From positions 1-64,000 of the forward strand of contig CAYSAJ010000004.1 of assembly GCA_964429005.1 (NCBI GenBank): a stretch of DNA of 64,000 bases, read 5' to 3'. Positions within the stretch are counted from its first letter, which is position 1. Every line of letters starts with the position of its first letter. Origin of the DNA: JACRBE01 sp964429005 (GTDB lineage: Bacteria; Chlamydiota; Chlamydiia; Chlamydiales; JACRBE01). The position numbers were made by a program, and so were the translations under genes. Below the pieces are notes generated by a model. That model saw nothing but the letters and a program-made list of their open reading frames with translations. It was not told the origin of the DNA and ran no database searches. Of the stretch, positions 17,496 through 26,411 are shown one piece after another.

Positions 17496-17504
17496 ATATA
17501 GTGG
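17489..17504 (+). promoter_or_regulatory. NrdR-box 1
   Basis: CTACAATATATAGTGG fits the NrdR consensus (acaCwAtATaTwGwgt) at every position from the conserved C to the g near the end. It overlaps the proposed -10 element. NrdR is an ATP/dATP-sensing repressor of ribonucleotide reductase genes, and a chlamydial NrdR is known. Confidence 0.75.
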
Positions 17505-17521
17505 TTATGAGAAGATTTTAA

Positions 17522-17537
17522 CTACAATCTGTAGTAA
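17522..17537 (+). promoter_or_regulatory. NrdR-box 2
   Basis: CTACAATCTGTAGTAA is a weaker but recognisable NrdR box placed 33 bases after box 1, about three helical turns, as is usual for paired NrdR sites. Confidence 0.7.
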
Positions 17538-17580
17538 TCCCTTCAAAAAAACACCAAGAGAACCTTTTAAGAGAAAAAGC

Positions 17581-20500
17581 ATGAATAATCATACTATGAA
17601 AGACAATCAAAGCACGCCTCATTCTGAGATCTTATCCAAAATTCGTGGAGAGATTTCCATAGAAAACAATCTTATCGCTGAACAGACTTTGACTGTCGTT
17701 AAGCGCAATGGTCAAATTGTTCCTTTTAATCGCATCCGCATTATGAAAGCGATAGAAGCTGCTTTTCGTGATACAAAATCAGTAGAATCAAATGCAACTC
17801 TTCCAGAAGAACTACTAAAAACGATTGAAGATCTCACTCTTAAGGTCACAACCGAAGTTCTTTCTCTTGGGCAAAAAGGAGTGTCTATTACGGTAGAAGG
17901 GATTCAAGATATTGTAGAAATCACTCTCATGGATAATGGCCATCATGATGTAGCTCGAGGCTATATTATTTATCGTGATCAGCATAAACTTGCTCGCCAA
18001 AGCCAGGCATCAGATCTTCGTATCTACCGCCGTGATGGAGCTACTCTTGTCCGTTTTAATCCGATGAAAATTGCAGCCTCTATTGAACGCTCTTTTCGAT
18101 CTGCGCAGCATATTCAAGAAGATAATCTTCCAGAGCAAGTCATTCAAGCTGTCAATAGCTTAACTGAAGAAGTGGTACAAAAAGTTTTCCAAGCGAGTGC
18201 AGACCATGTTGAAACATTTCATGTTCATCACATTCAAGACATGATCGAAGAAGCCCTCATGAAAAATGGCTTCTATGCCGAAGCAAAAGCTTATATTATT
18301 CATAGAGCTTCTAAAGGGCAGCATGAAAGACCAAGAGCTCAGCCTACTCATAAGAAATTTTCTGTAAATACACCTGATGGAAGCCTTCGTTACATCACAG
18401 AAACAGAAATCCTTCGCCGCATTAAAAAAGCATGTGAAAATCTTCCTGAAGTATCGATTGATGAACTTTTTACAAGCACTCTTTCTAACTTCTATGAAGG
18501 AATTAAAGAGCAAGAAGTGGATCTCGCTTGCATCATGGCAGCTCGCGCTAAAGTAGAAAAAGAGCCTGCTTATTCTAAAGTCACAGCCCGCTTACTCCTT
18601 GATGTGATCTATAAAGAAGTCTTTGAAGTTTCTTCTTTAGACCCTCAAGTAGAAAAAGTGCAAAGAGACTATTTCAAAAAATACATCCGCAAAGGGATTA
18701 GCTATTCTAGACTCTCCCCTCGCCTTCTCGAATATGATCTAGAAGAGCTCTCTGCTGCCTTAAAACTCGAAAGAGATGATCTTTTCTCTTATTTAGGACT
18801 ACAAACTCTTTATGATCGCTATTTTATCCATCACCAAGAAAGAAGACTTGAGTCTCCCCAGATTTTCTTTATGAGAGTCGCTATGGGACTTGCTCTTAAT
18901 GAAGCGGAGAAAAACAAAAGAGCGATCGAGTTCTATGATGTCCTTTCCCAGTTTTACTTCATGTCGAGCACACCCACTTTGTTCAACTCAGGAACGAACC
19001 ACTCTCAGCTTAGCTCTTGCTATCTCTCTACAGTCTATGATGATCTCTCTCATATCTTTAAAGTAATCTCCGATGATGCGCAGCTCTCTAAGTGGGCGGG
19101 TGGTCTTGGTAATGACTGGACAAATGTGCGTGCTACAGGATCTGTCATTAAAGGAACGAATGGACGCAGCCAAGGAGTGATTCCTTTCCTTAAGGTCGCT
19201 AATGATACAGCTGTAGCAGTTAACCAAGGGGGAAAAAGACGGGGCGCATTGTGCTCATACTTAGAGACTTGGCATCTTGATATTGAAGACTTTTTAGAGC
19301 TTCGCAAAAACACAGGAGATGAAAGAAGAAGAACTCATGACATGAACACAGCGAACTGGATTCCTGACCTGTTCATGAAGCGAGTAGAAGAAAATGGAGT
19401 ATGGACTCTTTTCAGTCCAAGTGACACTCCAGATCTCCATGATCTTTATGGATCAGCTTTTGAAAAGAGATATGTTGAATATGAAAAAATGACAGAGACA
19501 GGACAACTGAGGCTCTTTAAAAAGGTAGACGCCCTTTCTCTTTGGAGAAAAATGCTCTCTATGCTCTTTGAAACAGGACATCCTTGGATTACTTTCAAAG
19601 ATCCATCGAACGTACGCTCTCCTCAAGATCATAGAGGTGTTGTGCACAGCTCAAATCTTTGCACAGAAATTTTGTTGAATACTTCTGATAAAGAAGTCGC
19701 CGTATGCAACCTCGGCTCCATTAACCTAGCCAAGCACATTGTAAGTGGTGGTATCGATGAAGAGCGCCTTGCAAAAACAGTAGAGACAGCGATCCGTATG
19801 CTTGACAACGTGATCGACATCAACTTCTATCCGATCGTAGAAGCGGGTCATGCCAATAAGCTCCACCGCCCTATCGGACTTGGGTTCATGGGATTCCAAG
19901 ATGCGCTTTACATGTTAAATATTCCTTATGCTTCGCATGAAGCGGTAGAGTTCTCTGATCGCTCTATGGAAATGATCTCCTACTATGCGATCTTATCTTC
20001 TACAAAGCTTAGCGCTGAAAGAGGAACTTATGAAACATATAAAGGATCAAAATGGGATCGTGGTCTGCTTCCGATAGATACGATTGATCTTCTTGAAAAA
20101 GAAAGAGGTCAGCCGATTGAAATCGATCGTAAGATGACGATGAACTGGGACTATGTCCGCTCACAAGTGAAGAAATATGGAATGAGAAACAGCAACTGTA
20201 TGGCAATTGCTCCTACAGCGACAATTGCTAACATTATAGGAGTGACAGCATCGATTGAACCTACTTATAAAAACCTGTTTGTAAAATCAAACCTTTCTGG
20301 TGAATTCACCGTTCCTAATACCTTCTTAGTTGAAAAACTAAAACAGTATGGTGTTTGGGATGATGAGATGCTCGATGATCTTAAATACTATGATGGATCG
20401 ATCCTAGAAATTGAAAGAGTGCCTGAAGAAGTAAAACATCTCTTCCTCACCTCTTTCGAAATTGATCCTGATTGGCTGATTGCTTGTGGAGCAAAACGTC

Positions 20501-20793
20501 AGAAGTGGATCGATATGGGACAATCTCTCAACCTTTATATGGCTGAAGCGAGTGGAAAAAAACTCCATCAGATGTACATGCAAGCGTGGAAACAAGGGTT
20601 AAAAACAACCTACTATCTCAGATCGCTCGGAGCTACACAGATCGAGAAATCGACAACAGATATTAATAAACGAGGCCTCCAACCCAGATGGATGAAGAGC
20701 AAGTCGGCATCAAGCAATGTATCGCTAGACCGAGTCGAGAAACCTAAGCCAAAAGCCTGCTCTATGGAAGAGGGTTGTGAGAGTTGTCAATAA
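17581..20793 (+). CDS. nrdA: Ribonucleoside-diphosphate reductase, alpha subunit
   Basis: A 1070-residue class I large subunit that reduces NDPs to dNDPs with the radical made in NrdB. It is long because the N-terminus carries ATP-cone regulatory domains in series: cone 1 about 36-135 (VVKRNGQIVPFNRIRI), cone 2 about 145-245 (IYRRDGATLVRFNPMKI), and a more divergent third about 258-350. Chlamydial NrdA has this triple-cone layout. The catalytic barrel shows SSCYL, NLCTEI and CNLGSINL active-site segments and YYLRSLGA near the end; the C-terminus ends in a redox Cys pair (EEGCESCQ). It is followed by nrdB after 24 bases. Control is probably by the two NrdR boxes upstream. Confidence 0.95.
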   Translation: MNNHTMKDNQSTPHSEILSKIRGEISIENNLIAEQTLTVVKRNGQIVPFNRIRIMKAIEAAFRDTKSVESNATLPEELLKTIEDLTLKVTTEVLSLGQKGVSITVEGIQDIVEITLMDNGHHDVARGYIIYRDQHKLARQSQASDLRIYRRDGATLVRFNPMKIAASIERSFRSAQHIQEDNLPEQVIQAVNSLTEEVVQKVFQASADHVETFHVHHIQDMIEEALMKNGFYAEAKAYIIHRASKGQHERPRAQPTHKKFSVNTPDGSLRYITETEILRRIKKACENLPEVSIDELFTSTLSNFYEGIKEQEVDLACIMAARAKVEKEPAYSKVTARLLLDVIYKEVFEVSSLDPQVEKVQRDYFKKYIRKGISYSRLSPRLLEYDLEELSAALKLERDDLFSYLGLQTLYDRYFIHHQERRLESPQIFFMRVAMGLALNEAEKNKRAIEFYDVLSQFYFMSSTPTLFNSGTNHSQLSSCYLSTVYDDLSHIFKVISDDAQLSKWAGGLGNDWTNVRATGSVIKGTNGRSQGVIPFLKVANDTAVAVNQGGKRRGALCSYLETWHLDIEDFLELRKNTGDERRRTHDMNTANWIPDLFMKRVEENGVWTLFSPSDTPDLHDLYGSAFEKRYVEYEKMTETGQLRLFKKVDALSLWRKMLSMLFETGHPWITFKDPSNVRSPQDHRGVVHSSNLCTEILLNTSDKEVAVCNLGSINLAKHIVSGGIDEERLAKTVETAIRMLDNVIDINFYPIVEAGHANKLHRPIGLGFMGFQDALYMLNIPYASHEAVEFSDRSMEMISYYAILSSTKLSAERGTYETYKGSKWDRGLLPIDTIDLLEKERGQPIEIDRKMTMNWDYVRSQVKKYGMRNSNCMAIAPTATIANIIGVTASIEPTYKNLFVKSNLSGEFTVPNTFLVEKLKQYGVWDDEMLDDLKYYDGSILEIERVPEEVKHLFLTSFEIDPDWLIACGAKRQKWIDMGQSLNLYMAEASGKKLHQMYMQAWKQGLKTTYYLRSLGATQIEKSTTDINKRGLQPRWMKSKSASSNVSLDRVEKPKPKACSMEEGCESCQ

Positions 20794-20817
20794 GCTAAAA
20801 AGAGGATAAAAAAAACT

Positions 20818-21852
20818 ATGAGTCAAGCAGACACACAAAAACGTGTTAACGTAAAAGATAAACGCCTTATCAACTGTACGACAGTTGATGTAAACCAGCT
20901 CATGCCCCTCAAATATGAGTGGGCATGGGAGCATTACCTCAATGGTTGCGCCAACCACTGGATGCCAACAGAAGTTTCTATGTCCAAGGATATTGAGCTG
21001 TGGAAATCTGACAAGCTTTCAGATGCAGAGCGCCTTGTCATCATGAGGAACCTTGGGTTTTTCTCAACAGCTGAAAGCCTTGTTGGGAATAATATTGTTC
21101 TCGCAATTTTCAAGCATATTACGAATCCTGAAGCGCGCCAATATTTACTGCGCCAAGGTTTCGAGGAAGCGATCCACACTCACACTTTCCACTACATCGT
21201 GGAGTCTCTTGCCTTAAATCCAGGTGAGATCTTCAACATGTATAATGAAATCCCAGCGATTCAGGCGAAAGATGACTTTGAAATGAAGCTGACCGCTGAT
21301 ATTTTAAAGATGGGTTTCACCACAGATACTTTTGAAGGAAGACAAAAGTTCTTAGAGAACCTCATTGGTTATTACATCATTATGGAAGGAATTTTCTTCT
21401 ACAGTGGGTTTGCGATGATCCTCTCTTTACATCGCCAAAACAAGATGACTGGAATTGGAGAGCAATTCCAATACATCCTTCGTGATGAGACCATTCATCT
21501 TAACTTTGGTATTGACCTCATTAATGGTATTAAAGAGGAAAATCCAGAGCTTTGGACAAAAGAATTCCAAGATCATATTTATGCAATTATTGATGAAGCA
21601 GTAGGCCTTGAATATCAATATGCCAAAGACTGTCTCCCTCAAGGGATCTTAGGTCTTACAGCGCCGATGTTTGAAGAGTATGTAGGCTTTATTGCCGACC
21701 GCCGTTTAGAAAGAATCGGTCTTAAAGCGCGCTATAACAAGAAAAATCCTTTTCCTTGGATGAGTGAAGTGATTGATTTAAACAAAGAAAAGAATTTCTT
21801 TGAAACTCGGGTGACTGAGTATCAATCTGCTGGCAACTTATCTTGGAACTAA
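20818..21852 (+). CDS. nrdB: Ribonucleoside-diphosphate reductase, beta subunit, class Ic
   Basis: A 344-residue small subunit that carries the metal cofactor for NrdA. Ligands in order are Glu86 (STAESLVGN), Glu117 and His120 (EEAIHTHTF), then Glu and Glu/His in MEGIFFYSG and RDETIHLNF. The position of the E. coli radical Tyr122 is Phe124, the hallmark of the class Ic enzyme first described in C. trachomatis, which uses a Mn/Fe centre instead of a tyrosyl radical. This may confer resistance to host nitric oxide and radical scavengers. The gene is in the nrdA operon and ends at a terminator 10 bases downstream. Confidence 0.95.
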   Translation: MSQADTQKRVNVKDKRLINCTTVDVNQLMPLKYEWAWEHYLNGCANHWMPTEVSMSKDIELWKSDKLSDAERLVIMRNLGFFSTAESLVGNNIVLAIFKHITNPEARQYLLRQGFEEAIHTHTFHYIVESLALNPGEIFNMYNEIPAIQAKDDFEMKLTADILKMGFTTDTFEGRQKFLENLIGYYIIMEGIFFYSGFAMILSLHRQNKMTGIGEQFQYILRDETIHLNFGIDLINGIKEENPELWTKEFQDHIYAIIDEAVGLEYQYAKDCLPQGILGLTAPMFEEYVGFIADRRLERIGLKARYNKKNPFPWMSEVIDLNKEKNFFETRVTEYQSAGNLSWN

Positions 21853-21861
21853 ACCAACAAG

Positions 21862-21891
21862 CAGCAGGACTACACATCCTGCTGTTTTTTT
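21862..21891 (+). terminator. Rho-independent terminator of nrdAB
   Basis: An 8-bp stem CAGCAGGA / TCCTGCTG (21862-21869, 21877-21884) with a 7-base loop is followed by an eight-base T-run. The run touches the stop codon of the convergent kinase-like gene. Confidence 0.9.
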
Positions 21892-23689
21892 AAGCAGACC
21901 CCGCTCCGACACCTTCTGTATCATCTCTTCGTACAAATTGAAATAATCGATCAGGATTATCTAAAGAGTTAATGATAATCGCCAAGTTTTCTTGCCATTC
22001 TTTGACTTTTCGTAATATTCTGTCGCTAGTAACGCTTAAATTATCATAATCGGGAGCCCCTTCTTCAATTTTTTTACGAATCATTTCTTCCACAAAAACT
22101 TTAATCGAATTAAAAATTGATCTGATAGGCTCTTGATGAGGCTGATCTTCAGTAAGAATCATACAATTTTCGAAAAGATATATATAATGAATACAAAGAG
22201 ATTTGAGGAGTTTTCCGAGAGCATAAATATCTGAATGTGACCCCCTTGTGCGATGGCAAATAAAGTAATTGGGAGTACCACTTCTTGTATAATCAACACT
22301 GTCAGCTTGAGATTTGCTGCACATCGTGTCAAAATCAGCAACTTTCACAACCCCTGAAGAATCGACTAGAAAATTGTCGGGCTTGATATCATTGTGAAAC
22401 ATATCATGGGCATGTAAATGAAAAATTCCCGCACATCCTTGAGCATATACTTTTAAAAGGCAAGAAATAGCTTTTAGGTAATTCGAAGGCGAGGATCCTG
22501 TGATTATTATTTTGAATTGTTGGTCCAAATAGTGTTCAAGAGAAAACATTACATCCATGTAAGCCTCATACACAGTTTGACCACCTTCGAGGGTTTTTTT
22601 TACAATATATCTGTATTGAGCCACGTTAGGATGAGGGGGAATTGACTGGATAAGGACAATTCCATTTTTAATCATGTCCAAGAGTTTGTTTGAATAGCTT
22701 CCTGACTCATTTTTTTTGGGCGTCAACTTAACAACAAACGCTGGTCTACCTCCGAAGAGGTATAAAACTTTAAAAGTCCCTTTTTTCATCCCTCCTTCCA
22801 TGATTTCTGAACGAACGCGAGGAAAAGTGACGATAACTGTTCCTTCCCTAAAAATTTTTACAGATCCATGAGCGCCTCTAGTCAATATTGGCTTATCAAA
22901 ATCAAGATAAGGGGAGGTCTTGCCGGAAATTTTCAATAAGGAGGAACGATCTTCCCGACTCATTGAAGACCAGAGAATTATTAAATAATTGACCGTATTG
23001 GCTAATCGTGGATAAACGGTTTCTTTAATATAAGAAATTTCATGTTCATAAAAATCACGGTGAATCCTGGAGGAGATTGAACTGAGGGTCCTATAAAAAT
23101 CTACATGTGAAGCAGGGCATGGGGTAATATACAAATCAGGTCTGCGATCTAAGGATAGTCCCCCAATCGGAAAAACATTTTGATAAAAGATCTCTGTTGA
23201 GGTTGTTATAGAATCGAGAGTGCACTTAACTGCTAAACATCTTTTGATAGGCCGTGGTGATGTGTATTGTATTTGTATATATTGATCAATAGTTGTGGTC
23301 CCCGCACAATAAACCGGAATTTTTATGACGACACGAGCCTCATCTTCTAAAGTAGAAGTTGCCCCCAATAAGCGAATTTCCCGGGTAGGAGATTTCGGAA
23401 AACTCTGAGAAATTTTGCATGTCCTCATAAAAATGTTTCCCGGGGCACTTCCTTCAAAAGCCTCTGTAAATTGCTCAAAAAAGGTTGTGGGAATGACTTG
23501 AAAAGTCACTTCGACACTTAAAATGAATTTCGAAAGCAAGGAAATCGCACCTGTAGGTTTCCTGTTCCCCTCATTATCGATGATGAATCCGCTTGCATCA
23601 ATACGAGAAGCCTTTTGATCTGGAATGCTATATTCAGTCCCAGGAATAATAACTGGTCGAGGAAATGAGGGTGTCCCAATAGGAGTCAT
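21890..23689 (-). CDS. Kinase-domain protein with novel N-terminal region (copy 1)
   Basis: A 599-residue protein. The N-terminal ~260 residues are not a family I know. The C-terminal part (about 270-590) is a Ser/Thr-kinase-like domain: a degenerate glycine loop GGMKKGTFKV (299-308), VAIK-type Lys321, catalytic loop HNDIKPDN (432-439), metal-binding DFD at 452-454 instead of DFG, and GTPNYFI/SDIYALGKLL after it; the APE motif is not kept. The key Lys, Asp, Asn and Asp are present, so activity is plausible. The paralog lies next door at 23790. Both end with VGAGSA. There is no signal peptide; type III secretion is possible but unproven. Confidence 0.8.
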   Translation of the reverse strand: MTPIGTPSFPRPVIIPGTEYSIPDQKASRIDASGFIIDNEGNRKPTGAISLLSKFILSVEVTFQVIPTTFFEQFTEAFEGSAPGNIFMRTCKISQSFPKSPTREIRLLGATSTLEDEARVVIKIPVYCAGTTTIDQYIQIQYTSPRPIKRCLAVKCTLDSITTSTEIFYQNVFPIGGLSLDRRPDLYITPCPASHVDFYRTLSSISSRIHRDFYEHEISYIKETVYPRLANTVNYLIILWSSMSREDRSSLLKISGKTSPYLDFDKPILTRGAHGSVKIFREGTVIVTFPRVRSEIMEGGMKKGTFKVLYLFGGRPAFVVKLTPKKNESGSYSNKLLDMIKNGIVLIQSIPPHPNVAQYRYIVKKTLEGGQTVYEAYMDVMFSLEHYLDQQFKIIITGSSPSNYLKAISCLLKVYAQGCAGIFHLHAHDMFHNDIKPDNFLVDSSGVVKVADFDTMCSKSQADSVDYTRSGTPNYFICHRTRGSHSDIYALGKLLKSLCIHYIYLFENCMILTEDQPHQEPIRSIFNSIKVFVEEMIRKKIEEGAPDYDNLSVTSDRILRKVKEWQENLAIIINSLDNPDRLFQFVRRDDTEGVGAGSA

Positions 23690-23789
23690 AATAACTAATA
23701 TATTTAGTGCTTAAAAAGAAATGCTAAAGATCCTACAAAAAAACATAAACTTTTTTCTTGGTATCTTTGATAGGTAATGCTTTTCTATT

Positions 23790-25616
23790 TTAAGCGGACC
23801 CTGCTCCGACATCTCGAGCACCCGCACCAGCACCGATTGGGTGAAATAATCGATCAGGATGTTCTAGCGAGCCTTTGACTAGTATGAGATCATGTTCCCA
23901 CTCTCTGATTTTCGATAATATTGTGGCTGCTGTGATATCTAAATTATCATAATTTTGAATCTCACCCTCACGCTTTTCTTTCATCATTTCCTGCGCAAAT
24001 TCACGGATAGAATTGAGCGTTAGTAAAACTCGATGGTTTGCTTCTTGATCAGGGTGATGTGCCAGCGAAACAAGCAAATTCTCAAAAACCTGTTTATGAT
24101 CCATAAAGATTTTTTTTAGAGTTTTTCCGAGCGCATAAATATCTGAATGAACACCTCTATGTCTTCCTGATAAGAAATAACCTTTTGTCCCAGCTAAGGT
24201 GTACATTCCTCCTTCTCCCTCTTCTTTTGTGCATAAACAATCAAAATCACAAACTTTAACTAATCCTGAGGCATCGACAAGAACATTTTGAGGTTTGATA
24301 TCATTATGGAGGATCCCGTGTTGATGGAAATGAAAAACTCCCATGCAAATACCTTTATAGAGCTCTAAAAGATATGATACTGCAGTGATATGAGCAACAG
24401 GAGTTTTTTCTCGTAAGATCTCTTGAAACTTTTGATCGATATGCTCATCGAGAGTTGACATAAAATCCATGTAAGCTTGGGTGACAACATCTCTATTTTC
24501 TAAGATCTTTCTAACGACATATAAATAGCATAATACATGGGGGTGACGCGGGATAGAATGAAGATGATCTATTCCTTTTTGAATCATCCGGAGATGACTT
24601 GCCTTGTACACACCTGTGGGGTCTTTGCTAGGAGATGCTTTTACGGCAAAGCGCGGAGGTTCACCTTTAGGATAAAAAACTTTAAAGGTTACTTTCTTCA
24701 TTCCCCCTCTTACGACTTCTTCCGCATTGCGAGGGAAAGAAGCGATGGTCGTGCCGTCATTGAAAACTTTTACAGAAGCGTGCCAAGTTCTATCTAAGAC
24801 ATTATCAGAATCTTCATCAAATTCGAATTCAAGATAAGGAGAGGTCCTGCCAGAAATTTTCAATATTTGAGGACGATCTTCTTCTCGAGTTCGTTGAGTA
24901 AGAGTGTGCAAATAATGTACAACATGGGCCACTCGAGAGTAAACATTATCTTCCATAAAATATAAATCATCCGATTCAAAGCCTGCATGGATTTGAGGAT
25001 AGGTACTACTAAGTCTTTTATAAAAGGCAACATGAGAACCAGGGCATGGGGTCATATTAAAATCAGGAATGAAATATGGAGGAGCTTGAATGGGAAGAAT
25101 GCTCCGATGAAATGATATTATTCTAGGTAGTAATCGAGTCGCAGCGCAGTGAATACCCAAAATTCTTCTTAAAGGTCTTACTAATGAGAATGAATAATGA
25201 ATGGTTTGACGAACAGTCGTAGTGCCAATAAGAGACATTGGGACATTTATTTCAACATGAGTTGGGTCAATTAAAAACGCTGTTGCCTCTGCTGATCGAA
25301 CTCCTTCCTGGGATGAAAAATTAAATGTCCGAGTATCTTCCCAAGTCCTTGTCAGTGCACCCGGCATGGTGCAACCTTCAAACGTTTCAGCAAGATGCTC
25401 CCTTAAAGTCATGGGGAAAACCTCCATGGCTAAACGAACCTTCACAACGACCTTACAGATGGTTGAGGTCAAAGCACCTGTGATTTTTTTTCCTTCCTCA
25501 TCAAGTAATAAACCTTCATGATCAACATAAGAAAATTTTTGAACTGTGGGGGAATACTCAGAGCCAACCACCCCAAATGGTCGAATCTCAGGAGAAGAGG
25601 GTAAAACTGACTTCAT
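23790..25616 (-). CDS. Kinase-domain protein with novel N-terminal region (copy 2)
   Basis: A 608-residue paralog of the preceding kinase gene over its whole length. Shared N-terminal landmarks include the EYS...QK segment near residue 20, a FEG...PG...RT stretch near 80-91, the TPCP-SHV-FY motif near 189-199, and KISG-TSPYL at about 253-262. In the kinase domain, Lys326, HNDIKPQN (437-444) and DFD (457-459) are present, and the glycine loop is GGMKKVTFKV. The two genes are adjacent, same strand, 100 bases apart, with a third, decayed copy just upstream. A recent tandem duplication is the likely origin. Target proteins are unknown. Confidence 0.8.
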   Translation of the reverse strand: MKSVLPSSPEIRPFGVVGSEYSPTVQKFSYVDHEGLLLDEEGKKITGALTSTICKVVVKVRLAMEVFPMTLREHLAETFEGCTMPGALTRTWEDTRTFNFSSQEGVRSAEATAFLIDPTHVEINVPMSLIGTTTVRQTIHYSFSLVRPLRRILGIHCAATRLLPRIISFHRSILPIQAPPYFIPDFNMTPCPGSHVAFYKRLSSTYPQIHAGFESDDLYFMEDNVYSRVAHVVHYLHTLTQRTREEDRPQILKISGRTSPYLEFEFDEDSDNVLDRTWHASVKVFNDGTTIASFPRNAEEVVRGGMKKVTFKVFYPKGEPPRFAVKASPSKDPTGVYKASHLRMIQKGIDHLHSIPRHPHVLCYLYVVRKILENRDVVTQAYMDFMSTLDEHIDQKFQEILREKTPVAHITAVSYLLELYKGICMGVFHFHQHGILHNDIKPQNVLVDASGLVKVCDFDCLCTKEEGEGGMYTLAGTKGYFLSGRHRGVHSDIYALGKTLKKIFMDHKQVFENLLVSLAHHPDQEANHRVLLTLNSIREFAQEMMKEKREGEIQNYDNLDITAATILSKIREWEHDLILVKGSLEHPDRLFHPIGAGAGARDVGAGSA

Positions 25617-25801
25617 AAGTTAAATTTTTATTATTTTATAAAATATGATAATTATCAACTGATTTAAAATAAATTGAAATTATTATATATTGAGGTTAAA
25701 AAACCTTCTTAGCAGGATTTCGTTCGTCGTTTAGAAAGAATTTTTAGAGGTCTGTAACAAGAAAATTGAGTTTGAAGTAAATCTTGTTACGCTTTTCTTT
25801 T

Positions 25802-26336
25802 TTAAGCGGCTCCTGCTCCAACATTTCATCTATAATTTCAAATAAACGATTGGGGTTATCTAAAGAACCTATCATAATTGCCAAACTTTCTTGCCACTCT
25901 TTGAGCTTTTGTAGCACTCTTAGGAAGGTTACTCCTTCATTATCATAGTTTTTTGATCCATCTTCCATTTTTTCAGAGCTCATTTTTTGAAGAGGTCTTT
26001 AATTGAATTAAAAATTGATAAGATGGGCTCTTTATGGAGTTCAACATCCACGAGAACCATAGCTTTTTCAAAAAGTTTTTTATAATGAATACAAAGAGCT
26101 TTAAGGAGTTTTCCGAGAGCATAAATATCTGAATGTGCACCCCTCGTGCGGTGGCAAATAAAGTAATTGGGAGTACCACTTTTTGTATAATCAACACTGT
26201 CAGCTTGAGATTTGCTGCACATCGCGTCAAAGTCACAAACTTTCACAAAAGAAAACTTTTGATGTGAGAATTGGTATCGAGCTCAAAACGTAATGGCGGG
26301 ACGAACTACTGAAGATGGAAGTGCAAGAGCTGCCAT
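25802..26336 (-). pseudogene. Decayed third copy of the kinase-domain gene
   Basis: From an ATG at 26336 the frame reads about 17 residues like the paralog N-terminus (LPSSVVRPAI), hits a TGA, continues with YQFSHQKFSF matching the paralogs' YS..QK(F)S segment near residue 20-30, and then jumps directly to VKVCDFD, the metal-binding loop about 450 residues along. The following block (SKSQADSVDYT, GTPNYFICHRTRG, SDIYALGKLLK) is nearly the same as copy 1. A frameshift occurs near 25980, in an A6 run, and another before the tail, where the typical VGAGAA end is out of frame. An internal deletion, one stop and two frameshifts mark it as dead. Confidence 0.85.
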
Positions 26337-26411
26337 ATTTAATTTTTTAATTAAATCAATATAATAAAGTTTTTTTAAAAAATTACATTAATTTTTATTA
26401 GCTGTAATAAA

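Noticed and set aside
21890..25616. The two kinase genes as dead pseudokinases
   Set aside because: The essential Lys, Asp, Asn and metal-binding Asp are kept, so activity cannot be excluded despite HND and DFD.
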